From: Belliella kenyensis | Lineage (GTDB): Bacteria; Bacteroidota; Bacteroidia; Cytophagales; Cyclobacteriaceae | Reading direction: 5' to 3' | Assembly: GCF_022549675.1 (NCBI RefSeq) | Contig: NZ_JAKZGR010000006.1 | Span: 124,001 to 188,000, forward strand | DNA: 64,000 nt | Translations under genes and position numbers: made by a program | Notes under the pieces: generated by a model | Seen by the model: only the letters and a program-made list of their open reading frames with translations | Databases searched by the model: none | What the model was told of the DNA's origin: nothing | Part shown: positions 62,540 through 64,000 of the stretch, in pieces | Layout: every line of letters starts with the position of its first letter | Position numbering within the stretch: position 1 is the stretch's first letter

Positions 62540-64000
62540 TTACTTCAAAAATGAATGCAAAGTGCTGTTTTCTAGATCTTTGATACCTTTTACAAGGGCT
62601 TCAGCATTGAACTTAGCACCTTTTAGTATGGTGTGTGTATGGTCTTGATCATTGAAATAATGACTGCTGACATATTCAGAACCAAGGGAGTCGTAGCCAT
62701 TTGAAATGATGTCGTTAAGGTCAATGAATATAGCATTTGTACCTGTAGCGGCCTCTTTGGCCCATTTGCCATAGCTTTCATTGGATCTATATACTTTTTC
62801 TTCATTCCAGTTGTTGCGTGGAATGGGGGAGCATACAATCGGAGTCGCGCCTTTTGCTTGAGTATCCGAAATCATATTTCGTAAGTATTGACCGTAAGAG
62901 TAAACTGTCTCATGTCTTTTGGTGATAGGGTTGAAGATGAATTCTGCTTCTAACCCTGAACCTTTGATTGTTCCTCTGGCTCTAGCTTCATCGTCTAGAG
63001 GACCACTGTCGTTGTGTCCAAATTGTATGATCACAAAATCTCCTGGCTCTATCCTGTCTACAACTTTCTGCCAGTTTCCATAGGTTTGGAATGTCCTAGA
63101 ACTAGTTCCACCCAGTGCGTGATTTTCTACGCTAATTTTCTCTCTGTCAAAAAATGGAGCTATAAAATCACCCCATCCCCAAAGACCGCCAGCTCCATCA
63201 CCTTGACCGTTTTTGACAGTGGAATCACCAACTAGGAGAAGTCGAGGTTTTCTCTTAGGAAGTAATGCTTGGAGTTTTTTATTTTCAATCGTTTGGAGTC
63301 CTTTGATTACTGACCAGGCATTGATCCTCGCACCAGCTTCATTGGTGTGGGTATGGTCTTTTTCAAAAAATCCTTGCACTACTTGTGGACCCCAATTATC
63401 ATATTGGTCCGCAACAATGCTGTTCAAGTCGATGAATGATGCACCAGCTTTTCTAGCAGCTTCCTTTGCCCATAGTCCAAAATCTTTATTTGCCCTTTCT
63501 ACATTATCATTGTGGAATTTATTTCTTGGGATCATAGATGCAACGATAGGGTATGCTCCTTTTGCTTTGGTTTCTTGTATAAATTTCATCAAATACCAAC
63601 CATAAGTATGAACAGTCTCTTGTGTCCCATCAGGCCAAGTTAAAGATTTGGTTTCATAGCCGATGCCTGGTAGTACACCTCTATATCCTGATCTAGTAGT
63701 GTCAGGATCGCTGCCTTCATTATGTCCAAATTGCATAATGACAAAATCACCAGGTTTAATAGATTCTAGTACACTGTCCCAACGACCCTCTTTTATAAAT
63801 GTTCGTGTACTCCTTCCTGCCATAGCGTGATTGTGTACTACTACTTCAGTGCTATCAAAAAACTCTTGCAGAAAAGTGCCCCATCCCCATTGTCCAGCTC
63901 CACCTGTTCCACTTTGATTGCGCACTGTAGAGTCTCCGATGAGGAATATATTGGTTTGAGTAGGTTGAATTAAAGCTGTCCTCATTGAGCTGAAAAGGAT
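62540..64000 (-). CDS. Tandem CE12 rhamnogalacturonan acetylesterase (partial)
   Basis: A protein of at least 487 residues with two SGNH hydrolase domains, each with its own catalytic set. Domain 1: GDSTVRN, FVIMQFGHNEG and DHTHTNEAG. Domain 2: LLLVGDSTVKN, FVIIQFGHND and DHTHTILKG. The repeat is internal duplication. No stop codon precedes MRT at 63985, and the codons up to 64000 read ILFSS, like the end of a signal peptide, so the true N-terminus lies beyond the window edge. Removes acetyl groups from rhamnogalacturonan, preparing it for PL11. Confidence 0.88.
   Translation of the reverse strand: MLFSSMRTALIQPTQTNIFLIGDSTVRNQSGTGGAGQWGWGTFLQEFFDSTEVVVHNHAMAGRSTRTFIKEGRWDSVLESIKPGDFVIMQFGHNEGSDPDTTRSGYRGVLPGIGYETKSLTWPDGTQETVHTYGWYLMKFIQETKAKGAYPIVASMIPRNKFHNDNVERANKDFGLWAKEAARKAGASFIDLNSIVADQYDNWGPQVVQGFFEKDHTHTNEAGARINAWSVIKGLQTIENKKLQALLPKRKPRLLLVGDSTVKNGQGDGAGGLWGWGDFIAPFFDREKISVENHALGGTSSRTFQTYGNWQKVVDRIEPGDFVIIQFGHNDSGPLDDEARARGTIKGSGLEAEFIFNPITKRHETVYSYGQYLRNMISDTQAKGATPIVCSPIPRNNWNEEKVYRSNESYGKWAKEAATGTNAIFIDLNDIISNGYDSLGSEYVSSHYFNDQDHTHTILKGAKFNAEALVKGIKDLENSTLHSFLK

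Overview
The window looks like a chromosomal segment of a marine- or soil-type Bacteroidota, probably a Cytophagales relative. The reasons are AT-rich DNA, weak or absent Shine-Dalgarno sequences, many lipoproteins with a Cys lipobox, a TonB-dependent receptor with a carboxypeptidase-like N-terminal domain, Bacteroidota-type RHS proteins and a pectin/rhamnose catabolic region. Genus-level placement is inference. No rRNA, phage, CRISPR array or intact transposase was seen.

Layout. (1) 0.2-6.5 kb: surface or periplasmic genes on the + strand (LRR lipoprotein, TonB-dependent receptor, beta-helix lipoprotein, propeller lipoprotein). (2) 6.5-7.1 kb: purine-rich 181-bp tandem repeats. (3) 7.1-17.2 kb: exopolysaccharide genes (GT-C and GT4 glycosyltransferases, NodB deacetylase, ABC-2 permease without its ATPase, kdsB, Wzc-like tyrosine autokinase, Wza-like export lipoprotein). 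(4) 17.4-21.2 kb: housekeeping-type genes (DUF1697, SMR exporter, Crp/Fnr regulator, M50 protease, HAD hydrolase). (5) 21.3-22.3 kb: one intact CAT-anticodon tRNA surrounded by broken tRNA copies carrying short palindromes, plus a GIY-YIG nuclease gene and a decayed second copy of it. (6) 22.5-33.6 kb: an array of displaced RHS C-terminal toxin tips (zincin, NlpC/P60, two cysteine-hydrolase-like, one unknown), each with a secreted, lipoprotein or membrane candidate immunity gene; several are pseudogenes and the last block is a mosaic of two earlier ones. (7) 33.6-37.3 kb: membrane protein, alpha/beta hydrolase - ECF sigma - membrane protein operon, and a double-glycine-leader peptide. (8) 37.5-53.1 kb, minus strand: L-rhamnose utilisation (GH43, RhaM, GH106, GntR regulator, NCS1 permease, bifunctional aldolase/dehydrogenase, RhaI, rhamnulokinase) running directly into LutABC lactate oxidation. 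(9) 53.6-59.8 kb, plus strand: rhamnogalacturonan/pectin enzymes (GH105, DUF4861, PL22-like, PL11). (10) 60.2-62.4 kb: small stress/metabolic genes. (11) A tandem CE12 acetylesterase that runs off the right edge.

How the genes fit together. Regions 8, 9 and 11 form a rhamnogalacturonan-I programme. CE12 deacetylates, PL11 cuts the backbone, GH105 removes the unsaturated end, GH106 and GH43 release rhamnose and side-chain sugars, RhaM/RhaI/kinase/aldolase turn rhamnose into DHAP and L-lactaldehyde/L-lactate, and LutABC oxidises lactate to pyruvate. Four copies of a 20-bp element built from ACAGN pentamers lie in front of aldolase, NCS1 permease, gntR and GH43, and are exactly 53 bp from the start codon in two cases. 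I infer they are the operator of the local GntR regulator.

The most unusual parts are the tRNA/GIY-YIG tandem and a set of short palindromic micro-insertions. These insertions recur in the broken tRNA copies, the RHS pseudogenes and an esterase pseudogene.
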